Positions 41,137 through 48,610 of a stretch of DNA of 64,000 bases are shown here, piece by piece (position 1 is the stretch's first letter; the number at the start of each line of letters is the position of its first letter). The notes under the pieces were generated by a model. It made no database searches. It was not told where the DNA came from and saw nothing but the letters and a program-made list of their open reading frames with translations. Position numbers and translations under genes: made by a program. This DNA is from Streptomyces sp. NBC_00258 (GTDB taxonomy: Bacteria > Actinomycetota > Actinomycetes > Streptomycetales > Streptomycetaceae), in the NCBI RefSeq assembly GCF_036182465.1, contig NZ_CP108081.1:9610001-9674000 (forward strand), written 5' to 3'.

Positions 41137-42339
41137 GTGGACAAGCCGAAGGTCGTGCTGGGGGTCAGCGGTGGCATCGCCGCGTACAAGGCCTGTGAGC
41201 TGCTGCGGAGACTGACCGAGTCGGGGCACGACGTGCGGGTCGTCCCGACGGAGTCCGCGCTGCACTTCGTCGGCGCCGCGACCTGGTCCGCGCTCTCCGG
41301 CCACCCCGTGTCCACCGAGGTCTGGTCGGACGTCCACGAGGTCCCGCACGTCCGCATCGGACAGGGGGCCGACCTGGTCGTCGTCGCCCCCGCCACCGCG
41401 GACATGCTGGCGAAGGCCGCCCACGGCCTCGCCGACGACCTGCTGACGAACACACTGCTCACCGCCCGGTGCCCGGTCGTCTTCGCCCCCGCCATGCACA
41501 CCGAGATGTGGGAACACCCGGCCACCCAGGACAACGTGGCGACGCTGCGCCGCCGCGGCGCCGTGGTCATCGACCCGGCGGTGGGGCGCCTGACCGGCGT
41601 GGACACGGGCAAGGGGCGGCTGCCCGAACCGTCGGAGATCTTCGAGGTCTGCCGCCGGGTGCTCGCGCGCGGCGTCACAGAGCCCGACCTCGCCGGCCGT
41701 CACGTCGTCGTCAGCGCCGGAGGCACGCGCGAGCCGCTCGACCCGGTCCGCTTCCTCGGCAACCGTTCCTCGGGGAAGCAGGGGTACGCCCTCGCGCGCA
41801 CCGCCGCCGCCAGGGGTGCCCGGGTCACCCTGATCGCCGCGAACACCGGCATGCCGGACCCGGCCGGTGTCGACGTCGTACAGGTCGGGACCGCCGTGCA
41901 GTTGCGCGAGGCCGTGCTCAAGGCCGCGCCGGAGGCCGACGCCGTGGTGATGGCGGCGGCGGTCGCGGACTTCCGGCCCGCCGCATACGCGGCCGGAAAG
42001 ATCAAGAAGAAGGACGGCCAGGAACCGGAGCCGATCGTTCTGGTCCGTAATCCGGACATCCTCGCGGAGATCTCGGCGGACCGCGCCCGCCCGGGCCAGG
42101 TGATCGTCGGTTTCGCCGCCGAGACGGACGACGTCCTGGCCAACGGGCGGACGAAGCTCCGACGCAAGGGCTGCGACCTCCTCGTGGTGAACGAGGTCGG
42201 CGAACGCAAGACCTTCGGCTCCGAGGAGAACGAGGCGGTGGTGCTCGGCGCCGACGGAAGCGAGACCCCGGTGCCGTACGGACCCAAGGAAGCCCTGGCC
42301 GAGACCGTGTGGGATCTCGTGGTGCGTCGCATCGGGTGA
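41137..42339 (+). CDS. coaBC: Bifunctional phosphopantothenoylcysteine decarboxylase/phosphopantothenate-cysteine ligase
   Basis: A 400-residue coenzyme A enzyme. The N-terminal flavoprotein (CoaC) half spans about 1-180: GVSGGIAAYKACELLRRL, VVAPATADMLAK, and APAMHTEMWEHPAT, where the usual PxMNxxMW Asn is His. The C-terminal ligase (CoaB) half starts at VVSAGGTREPLDPVRFLGN near 190 and contains AAAVADFRP and KIKK. GTG 41137 follows GGGGAG; an upstream ATG at 41098 is in the terminator flank. It is followed after 237 bases by metK. Confidence 0.93.
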   Translation: MDKPKVVLGVSGGIAAYKACELLRRLTESGHDVRVVPTESALHFVGAATWSALSGHPVSTEVWSDVHEVPHVRIGQGADLVVVAPATADMLAKAAHGLADDLLTNTLLTARCPVVFAPAMHTEMWEHPATQDNVATLRRRGAVVIDPAVGRLTGVDTGKGRLPEPSEIFEVCRRVLARGVTEPDLAGRHVVVSAGGTREPLDPVRFLGNRSSGKQGYALARTAAARGARVTLIAANTGMPDPAGVDVVQVGTAVQLREAVLKAAPEADAVVMAAAVADFRPAAYAAGKIKKKDGQEPEPIVLVRNPDILAEISADRARPGQVIVGFAAETDDVLANGRTKLRRKGCDLLVVNEVGERKTFGSEENEAVVLGADGSETPVPYGPKEALAETVWDLVVRRIG

Positions 42340-42576
42340 ATGTCTCATTCGCTCCAACAGACCCGCCAAAACCGTCAGATCGGGGTGTGGGAGCCTGGCG
42401 CAGAAGGTTCGTCGTGTCGCAGAATGCCCGTGCCGCAGGTCACAGCGCTTCCGAGAGGCGAGACAGTAGCCCGGCGGCAGAGCGCGACCGATAAACTGTT
42501 CTCGGACGACGCCGGGCGCAGCTCCCGGCCGTCCGCCAATGATCAGCCAGCAGCCGCTGCAACCTCAGGGAGCGTT

Positions 42577-43785
42577 GTGTCCCGTCGCCTGTTCACCTCG
42601 GAGTCTGTGACCGAGGGTCACCCCGACAAGATCGCTGACCAGATCAGTGACACCATTCTCGACGCGCTTCTCCGCGAGGACCCGCATTCCCGGGTCGCCG
42701 TGGAGACGCTGATCACCACCGGCCTCGTGCACGTGGCCGGGGAGGTCACCACCAAGGCGTACGCGCCGATCGCGCAGCTCGTGCGCGACAAGATCCTCGA
42801 GATCGGTTACGACTCCTCGAAGAAGGGCTTCGACGGCGCCTCCTGTGGCGTTTCGGTGTCCATCGGCTCGCAGTCCCCCGACATCGCGCAGGGCGTCGAC
42901 ACGGCGTACGAGAAGCGCGTCGAGGGCGACGAGGACGAGCTCGACAAGCAGGGTGCGGGCGACCAGGGCCTGATGTTCGGCTACGCGACGGACGAGACGC
43001 CCGCGCTGATGCCGCTCCCGATCCACCTCGCGCACCGTCTCTCGCGGCGCCTCTCCGAGGTCCGCAAGAACGGGACGATCCCGTACCTGCGCCCGGACGG
43101 CAAGACCCAGGTCACCATCGAGTACGACGGCGACAAGGCGGTCCGTCTGGACACGGTTGTCGTCTCCTCGCAGCACGCGTCGGACATCGACCTGGACTCC
43201 CTCCTGGCCCCCGACATCCGCGAGTTCGTGGTCGAGCCGGAGCTGAAGGCCCTCCTCGACGACGGCATCAAGCTGGAGACCGAGGGCTACCGGCTGCTGG
43301 TCAACCCGACCGGCCGCTTCGAGATCGGCGGCCCGATGGGCGACGCCGGCCTCACCGGCCGCAAGATCATCATCGACACCTACGGCGGCATGGCCCGCCA
43401 CGGTGGCGGCGCCTTCTCGGGCAAGGACCCGTCCAAGGTCGACCGCTCCGCCGCGTACGCCATGCGCTGGGTCGCGAAGAACGTCGTCGCCGCGGGCCTC
43501 GCCACGCGCTGCGAGGTCCAGGTCGCCTACGCCATCGGCAAGGCCGAGCCCGTCGGCCTCTTCGTCGAGACCTTCGGCACCGCCAAGATCGACGCCGAGA
43601 AGATCGAGACGGCCATCACCGAGGTCTTCGACCTCCGCCCGGCCGCGATCATCCGCGACCTGGACCTGCTCCGCCCGATCTACGCCCAGACCGCCGCGTA
43701 CGGCCACTTCGGCCGTGAGCTGCCCGAGTTCACCTGGGAGAAGACGGACCGGGTGGACGCGCTGCGGAAGGCCGCGGGGCTGTAG
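42577..43785 (+). CDS. metK: S-adenosylmethionine synthetase
   Basis: A 402-residue enzyme making AdoMet from methionine and ATP. Motifs are SVTEGHPDKIADQISD (residues 9-24), GAGDQGLMFGYATDE (about 127) and the ATP loop GGGAFSGKDPSKVDRSAAY (about 273-291). GTG 42577 follows GGGAG. The 237-base leader has a hairpin (GACG..CCGGG/CCCGG..CGTC near 42505-42534) but I could not recognise a SAM riboswitch. AdoMet made here supplies rsmB and antibiotic methylations. Confidence 0.96.
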   Translation: MSRRLFTSESVTEGHPDKIADQISDTILDALLREDPHSRVAVETLITTGLVHVAGEVTTKAYAPIAQLVRDKILEIGYDSSKKGFDGASCGVSVSIGSQSPDIAQGVDTAYEKRVEGDEDELDKQGAGDQGLMFGYATDETPALMPLPIHLAHRLSRRLSEVRKNGTIPYLRPDGKTQVTIEYDGDKAVRLDTVVVSSQHASDIDLDSLLAPDIREFVVEPELKALLDDGIKLETEGYRLLVNPTGRFEIGGPMGDAGLTGRKIIIDTYGGMARHGGGAFSGKDPSKVDRSAAYAMRWVAKNVVAAGLATRCEVQVAYAIGKAEPVGLFVETFGTAKIDAEKIETAITEVFDLRPAAIIRDLDLLRPIYAQTAAYGHFGRELPEFTWEKTDRVDALRKAAGL

Positions 43786-43807
43786 TCCCTCCGGTTCCAC
43801 GGTTTTG

Positions 43808-43841
43808 TGAGGCCCGGCGCCCCGAGGGGTGCCGGGCCTCA
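43808..43841 (+). terminator. Terminator after metK
   Basis: TGAGGCCCGGC (43808-43818) pairs with GCCGGGCCTCA (43831-43841), and the interior CCCC/GGGG extends the stem around GAG. Begins 22 bases after the metK stop. Confidence 0.85.
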
Positions 43842-44033
43842 CCGCTGTCCGCCCGTCGGATTCCGCGGGCAGACGGCGGGGCCGACAAATCATTGGCACG
43901 GCCGTCGTCGCACTTCGTACGCTGGCGGTCCTTCCGGTGCGCAGGCCGCGGTTGCTTCGGTGGAGTGCGTCGAGTGCGTGCGGTGAATCTGGTTCATGTG
44001 CCGCTGCCGTTCTGAACTCGGGAGGAGCTGATG

Positions 44034-44161
44034 TCGCGGCGCCCGGTGCGATGGTTGCGGATACTTCCGGGTTGACCCCTCGCAGGTTCGAATCCTGCTG
44101 CCGGTCCTGGACCGGTATGGCCGAGTGGCCCATGGCAGAAGCGCCCCAGGGGCGTTCGCGA
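44034..44161 (+). ncRNA. Permuted tRNA-like RNA, candidate YrlA-type Y RNA
   Basis: A 438-base gap between metK and priA holds this fold, 5' to 3': outer stem TCGCG.CGCCC; inner stem GCG.CTTC; arm GGG-TTGA-CCC; a perfect T arm GCAGG-TTCGAAT-CCTGC (44082-44098); TGCCGGT pairing with ACCGGTA (44099-44105/44111-44117) closed by a small loop; TG; a D arm GCC-GAGTGGCCCAT-GGC (44120-44136) with A14, GG18-19 and A21 equivalents; then GAAG.CGC and GGGCG.CGCGA closing the two stems. T arm precedes D arm and the acceptor is closed, so it cannot be a normal tRNA. It could be a separate RNA or part of the priA leader. The bases from 43842 to 44033 show no gene or clear promoter. Confidence 0.7.
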
Positions 44162-44223
44162 TCCGCGGCCGGCCTGATCTCGGGCGCGCGGCGGTGTCAG
44201 TGGGGTCTGGTAGGAATGTTGCT

Positions 44224-46392
44224 GTGAGCAGCACGGATGGGCGTGGTGAAGGCGGGGCCGAGAGTGCGCCGCCCGAGCAGCTTGCCTTGATTCGGGATGC
44301 CGTGCGGAAGGCGCCGCGGGCCAAGCCGCGGACCTGGCGGGGAGCCGCGGTCGCCAAGGAGCTGCCCGTGGCGCGGGTGCTCGTAGACAAGGGCGTGCTG
44401 CATCTCGATCGGTACTTCGACTATGCCGTGCCCGAAGAACTCGACGCCGATGCGCAGCCGGGGGTGCGGGTGCGGGTGCGGTTCGGGGCCGGGCGGCACC
44501 GCGTGCGGGAGGGACGGCGCGAGGGCGGGGGGCTGATCGACGGGTTCCTGATCGAGCGGCTGGCCGAGTCCGACTACTCCGGGCCGCTGGCCGCGCTCGC
44601 TCAAGTCGTGTCGCCCGAGCCCGTGTTGAGCGAGGAGTTGCTGGGGCTCGCCCGGGCCGTCGCCGATCGGTACGCGGGGAGTCTGGCCGATGTGCTCCAG
44701 CTGGCCGTGCCCCCGCGCAACGCGCGAGCCGAGCAGAAGCCGTCGCCCGAGCCGTTGCCGGTTCCCGAGGCGCCGGGGGTGGGGTCCTGGGACCGGTACT
44801 CGCGGGGGGCCGCCTTCGTCGAGTCGCTCGCGGGGGGCGGAGCGCCCCGGGCCGTGTGGAACGTGCTGCCGGGGCCCGGCTGGGCCGAGGAGCTGGCGCG
44901 GGCCGTGGGGGCGACGCTCGCGTCGGGCCGTGGCGCGCTCGTCGTCGTGCCGGACGGGCGGGCCGTCAGCCGGGTCGACGCCGCGCTGACCTCCGTGCTG
45001 GGCGAGGGGCTGCACGCCGTGCTCACCGCCGAGGCCGGACCCGAGAAGAGGTACCGGCAGTGGCTCGCGGTGCGGCGAGGGTCCGTACGGGCCGTCGTGG
45101 GCACCCGGGCCGCCATGTTCGCGCCCGTGCGGGATCTGGGGCTTGTCGCCATGTGGGACGACGGGGACGGCAGCCACAGCGAGCTGCACGCCCCCCAGCC
45201 GCACGCCCGGGAGGTGCTGTTGCTGCGGGCCGCCCACGACAAGTGCGCGTTCCTGCTGGGAAGTTGGAGCTGCACCGTCGAGGCCGCGCAGCTCGTGGAG
45301 AGCGGCTGGGCGGCTCCGATCGTCGCCGAGCGGGAGCAGGTGCGGGCGGCGGCTCCGCTCGTACGGACCGTGGGTGACGGGGATCTCGCGCGCGACGAGG
45401 CGGCGCGCGCCGCACGGCTGCCCACCCTCGCCTGGCAGGTCGTACGGGAGGGGCTGAAGCAGGGGCCGGTGCTGGTGCAGGTGCCGCGGCGTGGCTATGT
45501 GCCGCGGATGGCCTGTGCGCAGTGCCGGGCGGCCGCGCGGTGTCGGCACTGTGCCGGGCCGTTGGAGGGGCAGGACGCCGGTGGGCTGCGCTGCGGGTGG
45601 TGCGGTCGGGACGAGCCGGAGTGGCGCTGTCCCGACTGCGGAGGGTTCCGGTTGCGTGCGCAGGTCGTGGGGGCGCGGCGGACCGCCGAGGAGCTCGGGC
45701 GGGCCTTTCCCGCGGTCCCTGTGCGGACCTCGGGGCGCGAGCAGATCCTGGACACGGTGCCGGGGGCACCCGCGCTGGTCGTCAGTACGCCGGGCGCGGA
45801 GCCCGTGGCCGAGGGCGGGTACGCGGCGGCGCTGCTGCTCGACGGCTGGGCGATGCTGGGGCGGCCCGATCTGCGGGCGGGCGAGGACGCGTTGCGGCGC
45901 TGGATCGGGGCGGCGGCGCTGGTGCGGGGGCAGCGGGACGGCGGGACCGTGGTGGTCGTCGCCGAGCCGACGCTCCGGCCGGTGCAGGCGCTGGTGCGGT
46001 GGGATCCGGTGGGTCATGCCGTCCGTGAGCTGGCCGAGCGCGCCGAGCTGGGCTTTCCGCCCGTGTCGCGGATGGCTGCCGTGTCCGGGACGGCGGATGC
46101 GCTCGCCGGTTTTATGGCCGCGGTCGAACTGCCGCCTGAGGCCGAGGTGTTGGGGCCTGTACCGGTGCCTCCGGCGGATCCCGGGCGGCCACGGCGGGCG
46201 GGGGCGCCGCCGGTGGGCGAGCCGTGGGAACGGGCGCTGATCAGGGTGCCGCCGGGGAAGGGGGCCGCGTTGGCGTCCGCGTTGAAGAACGCGCAGGCGG
46301 CTCGGATGGCGCGTGGGGGGAGCGGGGGCGCCGGAAGCGGCGGGGGGAGTGACGTGGTGCGGATTCGGGTCGACCCGCCGGATATCGGGTGA
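44224..46392 (+). CDS. priA: PriA-like primosomal protein lacking helicase motifs
   Basis: A 722-residue replication-restart protein homologue. The N-terminal DNA 3'-end-binding domain is at about 45-150, and the cysteine-rich zinc-binding insert is intact (CAQC, CRHC, CGWC, CPDC between about 424 and 480). The helicase motifs are not: Walker A is VLPGPGWAEE with no Lys, and the DEEH box reads WDDGDGSHSE. Loss of ATPase is known for actinobacterial PriA, so a structural role is likely. GTG 44224 gives MSSTDGRGEGG; an earlier ATG at 44125 lies inside the tRNA-like RNA. Confidence 0.9.
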   Translation: MSSTDGRGEGGAESAPPEQLALIRDAVRKAPRAKPRTWRGAAVAKELPVARVLVDKGVLHLDRYFDYAVPEELDADAQPGVRVRVRFGAGRHRVREGRREGGGLIDGFLIERLAESDYSGPLAALAQVVSPEPVLSEELLGLARAVADRYAGSLADVLQLAVPPRNARAEQKPSPEPLPVPEAPGVGSWDRYSRGAAFVESLAGGGAPRAVWNVLPGPGWAEELARAVGATLASGRGALVVVPDGRAVSRVDAALTSVLGEGLHAVLTAEAGPEKRYRQWLAVRRGSVRAVVGTRAAMFAPVRDLGLVAMWDDGDGSHSELHAPQPHAREVLLLRAAHDKCAFLLGSWSCTVEAAQLVESGWAAPIVAEREQVRAAAPLVRTVGDGDLARDEAARAARLPTLAWQVVREGLKQGPVLVQVPRRGYVPRMACAQCRAAARCRHCAGPLEGQDAGGLRCGWCGRDEPEWRCPDCGGFRLRAQVVGARRTAEELGRAFPAVPVRTSGREQILDTVPGAPALVVSTPGAEPVAEGGYAAALLLDGWAMLGRPDLRAGEDALRRWIGAAALVRGQRDGGTVVVVAEPTLRPVQALVRWDPVGHAVRELAERAELGFPPVSRMAAVSGTADALAGFMAAVELPPEAEVLGPVPVPPADPGRPRRAGAPPVGEPWERALIRVPPGKGAALASALKNAQAARMARGGSGGAGSGGGSDVVRIRVDPPDIG

Positions 46393-46527
46393 CCGTGCGG
46401 GACCGCTGGCTGCCGAAGGCGATGAGACCGATGAGGCCGATGAGTGCGGCCGGATGTCAGCGGGTGTTCGTTCGGGTTCACGGATCTGCCCCCGAGCCTC
46501 GTCGGGGGCAGACAGATGAGTGTGGGA

Positions 46528-47076
46528 TCAGCCGTTGCGCGGGCCCGGGAAGGCGCTCGGCCTGATCTCCTCGCGGAACGTGGAGCTGCCCGCTGTCGGC
46601 TGGGTGGGCATGGGCATCGGCATGGAACGGGCCGCGGGGACCGTGGGAAGGCCGGTGTTGACGGCGACCGTGCGGGAGGATCCCGACGGTTCCGTGGCGC
46701 GCTCGGCCTCGGCGGCGGCCTGGGCCGCCGCCCGGCGGGCGCCGTAACGGCGGTGCACCGCCTGTTTGGTGACCCCCAGTGCCGAGCCCACCGCGTCCCA
46801 CGAGAAGCCCAGTGAGCGGTCGAAGTCCACGGCAGCCGTGACCAGGGTCTCGACACTGTCCCGCAGCTCCTGGGCGAGGCGGACGGTCGGGGCGGGAGCG
46901 CGCCCGTAGACGACGAAGCCCGTGGAGGGGCCTGAGCGGCGCGGGCGGTAGACGTTGCCCAGCTGGGCAGTCAGCGTGCGCAGTGCGTCCACCTGCCGGC
47001 GGACCCGCTCGATGTCCCGCACCAGCAAGTGCAGGCTGGCCCGAGCCTGGGCGTCGTGGGTTGCGTGGTCGGCCAT
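46528..47076 (-). CDS. Small HTH DNA-binding protein
   Basis: A 182-residue protein. An N-terminal helical segment (RASLHLLVRDIERVRRQVDAL) and a middle helix lead to an HTH of sigma-region-4 or resolvase-like look at about 96-118 (FSWDAVGSALGVTKQAVHRR), then an Ala-rich linker and a Pro/Met/Thr-rich disordered tail. The HTH resembles that of the protein at 59550-59945 (SW..(V/I)G.ALG.(T/S)KQA). ATG 47076 has GAGAGG 8 bases upstream; the frame is open further but crosses a palindromic operator. Confidence 0.75.
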   Translation of the reverse strand: MADHATHDAQARASLHLLVRDIERVRRQVDALRTLTAQLGNVYRPRRSGPSTGFVVYGRAPAPTVRLAQELRDSVETLVTAAVDFDRSLGFSWDAVGSALGVTKQAVHRRYGARRAAAQAAAEAERATEPSGSSRTVAVNTGLPTVPAARSMPMPMPTQPTAGSSTFREEIRPSAFPGPRNG

Positions 47077-47131
47077 GAACAAGCCTCTCGAACCGGCGTT
47101 GAAAAGGACCGGGCAGCGAGTGCGGCCCGTT

Positions 47132-47154
47132 TTGGTCAACTCTTTCTTGACCAA
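47132..47154. promoter_or_regulatory. Palindromic operator upstream of the small HTH gene
   Basis: TTGGTCAA (47132-47139), 7 bases, TTGACCAA (47147-47154): perfect 8-base arms, 55 bases before the start of the minus-strand HTH gene. The same GTCAA/TTGAC half-sites cluster upstream of the related gene at 59550. The rest of the 309-base gap (47077-47385) shows nothing else clear. Confidence 0.65.
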
Positions 47155-47385
47155 CGCGTTTCAGGGTGAGTGGTCACGCTTATGGGGCGTGGGGGCATAT
47201 GCGTACGCCCCCGGCGGCCGGGCGTGCGCTTGCATCAGCCCTGGCTTTCGGCCTTCGGCCTTCGTCTTCGGCCTCGTGACGAGTGAGTCCCGCCCGAACT
47301 GCCCGCACCGCTCGCACGGCTCACGCCGCCCCATAGACTGGTGTGCTGCCCGTCATGAATTCGCCCGAGAGGCCGACTGCCACCC

Positions 47386-48318
47386 ATGAAGCTCGTCTTC
47401 GCCGGTACCCCCGAGGTCGCCGTTCCCGCTCTGGACGCCCTGATCGCCTCCGGGCGGCATGAGGTGGCCGCCGTCGTCACTCGGCCCGACGCGCCGGCGG
47501 GGCGGGGGCGGAGGCTTGTCGCGAGCCCCGTCGCCGAGCGTGCGGAGGAGGCCGGGATCGAGGTGCTGAAGCCGGTGAAGCCGCGGGACGAGGCGTTTCT
47601 CGAGCGGCTGCGGGAGATCGCGCCGGACTGCTGCCCCGTGGTCGCCTACGGTGCGTTGCTGCCGCGGGTCGCGCTCGACATCCCCGCCCAGGGCTGGGTC
47701 AACCTGCACTTCTCGCTGCTGCCCGCCTGGCGCGGGGCGGCGCCGGTGCAGCACGCGGTCATGGCCGGGGACGAGATCACCGGGGCCTCCACCTTCCTGA
47801 TCGAGGAGGGGCTCGACTCCGGGCCCGTCTACGGGACCGTCACCGAGGAGGTGCGGCCCACCGACACCAGCGGGGATCTGCTGACGCGGCTCGCCTTCGC
47901 GGGAGCGGGGCTGCTTGCCGCGACCATGGACGGGATCGAGGACGGCACGCTGAAGGCCGTGCCGCAGCCGGCGGACGGTGTCACGCTGGCTCCGAAGATC
48001 AGCGTCGAGGACGCGCACGTGGACTGGGCCGCGCCCGCGCTTCGCGTCGACCGGGTCGTACGCGGGTGTACGCCCGCGCCGGGGGCGTGGACCGTGTTCC
48101 GGGGGGAGCGGCTCAAGTTGATCCAGGTTGCGCTTGCTCCTGAGCGGACGGATCTCGCTCCGGGGGCGTTGGGCGTCGGCAAGAACAATGTGCACGTGGG
48201 TACTGGGTCGTGTGCCGTCGAGTTGCTGTGGGTGCAGGCTCAGGGGAAGAAGCCGATGCGGGCGGCGGATTGGGCGCGGGGGGTTCGGATCGGGTCCGGC
48301 GAGGTGGTGGGGGGCTGA
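47386..48318 (+). CDS. fmt: Methionyl-tRNA formyltransferase
   Basis: A 310-residue enzyme formylating initiator Met-tRNA with 10-formyl-THF. The N-terminal domain has FAGTPEVAVPALDAL and the catalytic block VNLHFSLLPAWRGAAPVQHA near 104-123, with Asn and His of the active site. The C-terminal OB-like domain starts at about 205. ATG follows GAGAGG. It is separated from rsmB by 292 bases of repeats; fmt-rsmB (sun) pairing is widely conserved. Confidence 0.95.
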   Translation: MKLVFAGTPEVAVPALDALIASGRHEVAAVVTRPDAPAGRGRRLVASPVAERAEEAGIEVLKPVKPRDEAFLERLREIAPDCCPVVAYGALLPRVALDIPAQGWVNLHFSLLPAWRGAAPVQHAVMAGDEITGASTFLIEEGLDSGPVYGTVTEEVRPTDTSGDLLTRLAFAGAGLLAATMDGIEDGTLKAVPQPADGVTLAPKISVEDAHVDWAAPALRVDRVVRGCTPAPGAWTVFRGERLKLIQVALAPERTDLAPGALGVGKNNVHVGTGSCAVELLWVQAQGKKPMRAADWARGVRIGSGEVVGG

Positions 48319-48404
48319 GGGTTCCTTTCCGACTGCCGGCTCGGGTGGGTGGATGCGTAGCCGTAGCGACGGGTGGGTTGTCGGGTGCGGGCCGGTGGGG
48401 GCTG

Positions 48405-48505
48405 GTCGCGCAGTTCCCCGCGCCCCTAAAGATGCGCATTCCCCGCGCCCCCAGGAAGAACGAGCCGTCCCCCGGTGCCGCCCAAGAAGAACGAGCCGTC
48501 CCCCG
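48405..48505 (+). repeat. Repeat cluster between fmt and rsmB
   Basis: Holds a core copy (48405-48427) of the interspersed family GTCGCGCAGTTCCCCGCGCC, then a truncated copy (about 48433-48452). A 19-base direct repeat AAGAACGAGCCGTCCCCCG follows at 48456-48474 and 48487-48505, 31 bases apart. Confidence 0.75.
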
Positions 48506-48610
48506 TGCCCTCCATGAGCGTGCCCTTCCTCGCGTCCTGAGAAGGAACACGACCGCCCCCGCGACGTACGCTGGACCCGTACCTCTTCCACGATCCGGAG
48601 CACCTTTTAC

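Noticed and set aside
42340..42576. SAM riboswitch in the metK leader
   Set aside because: A GGTCACAG start and hairpins drew attention, but I could not form the core pseudoknot or match conserved bases of SAM-I, SAM-II or SAM-IV. A covariance search would settle it.
44034..44161. A conventional tRNA gene at the T-arm sequence
   Set aside because: No 5' acceptor and D arm precede the T arm at the right distance; the partners are downstream, so the fold is permuted and has no anticodon loop.
44125..44223. N-terminal extension of PriA from ATG 44125
   Set aside because: It would run through the tRNA-like RNA, has no family similarity, and GTG 44224 gives the expected start.
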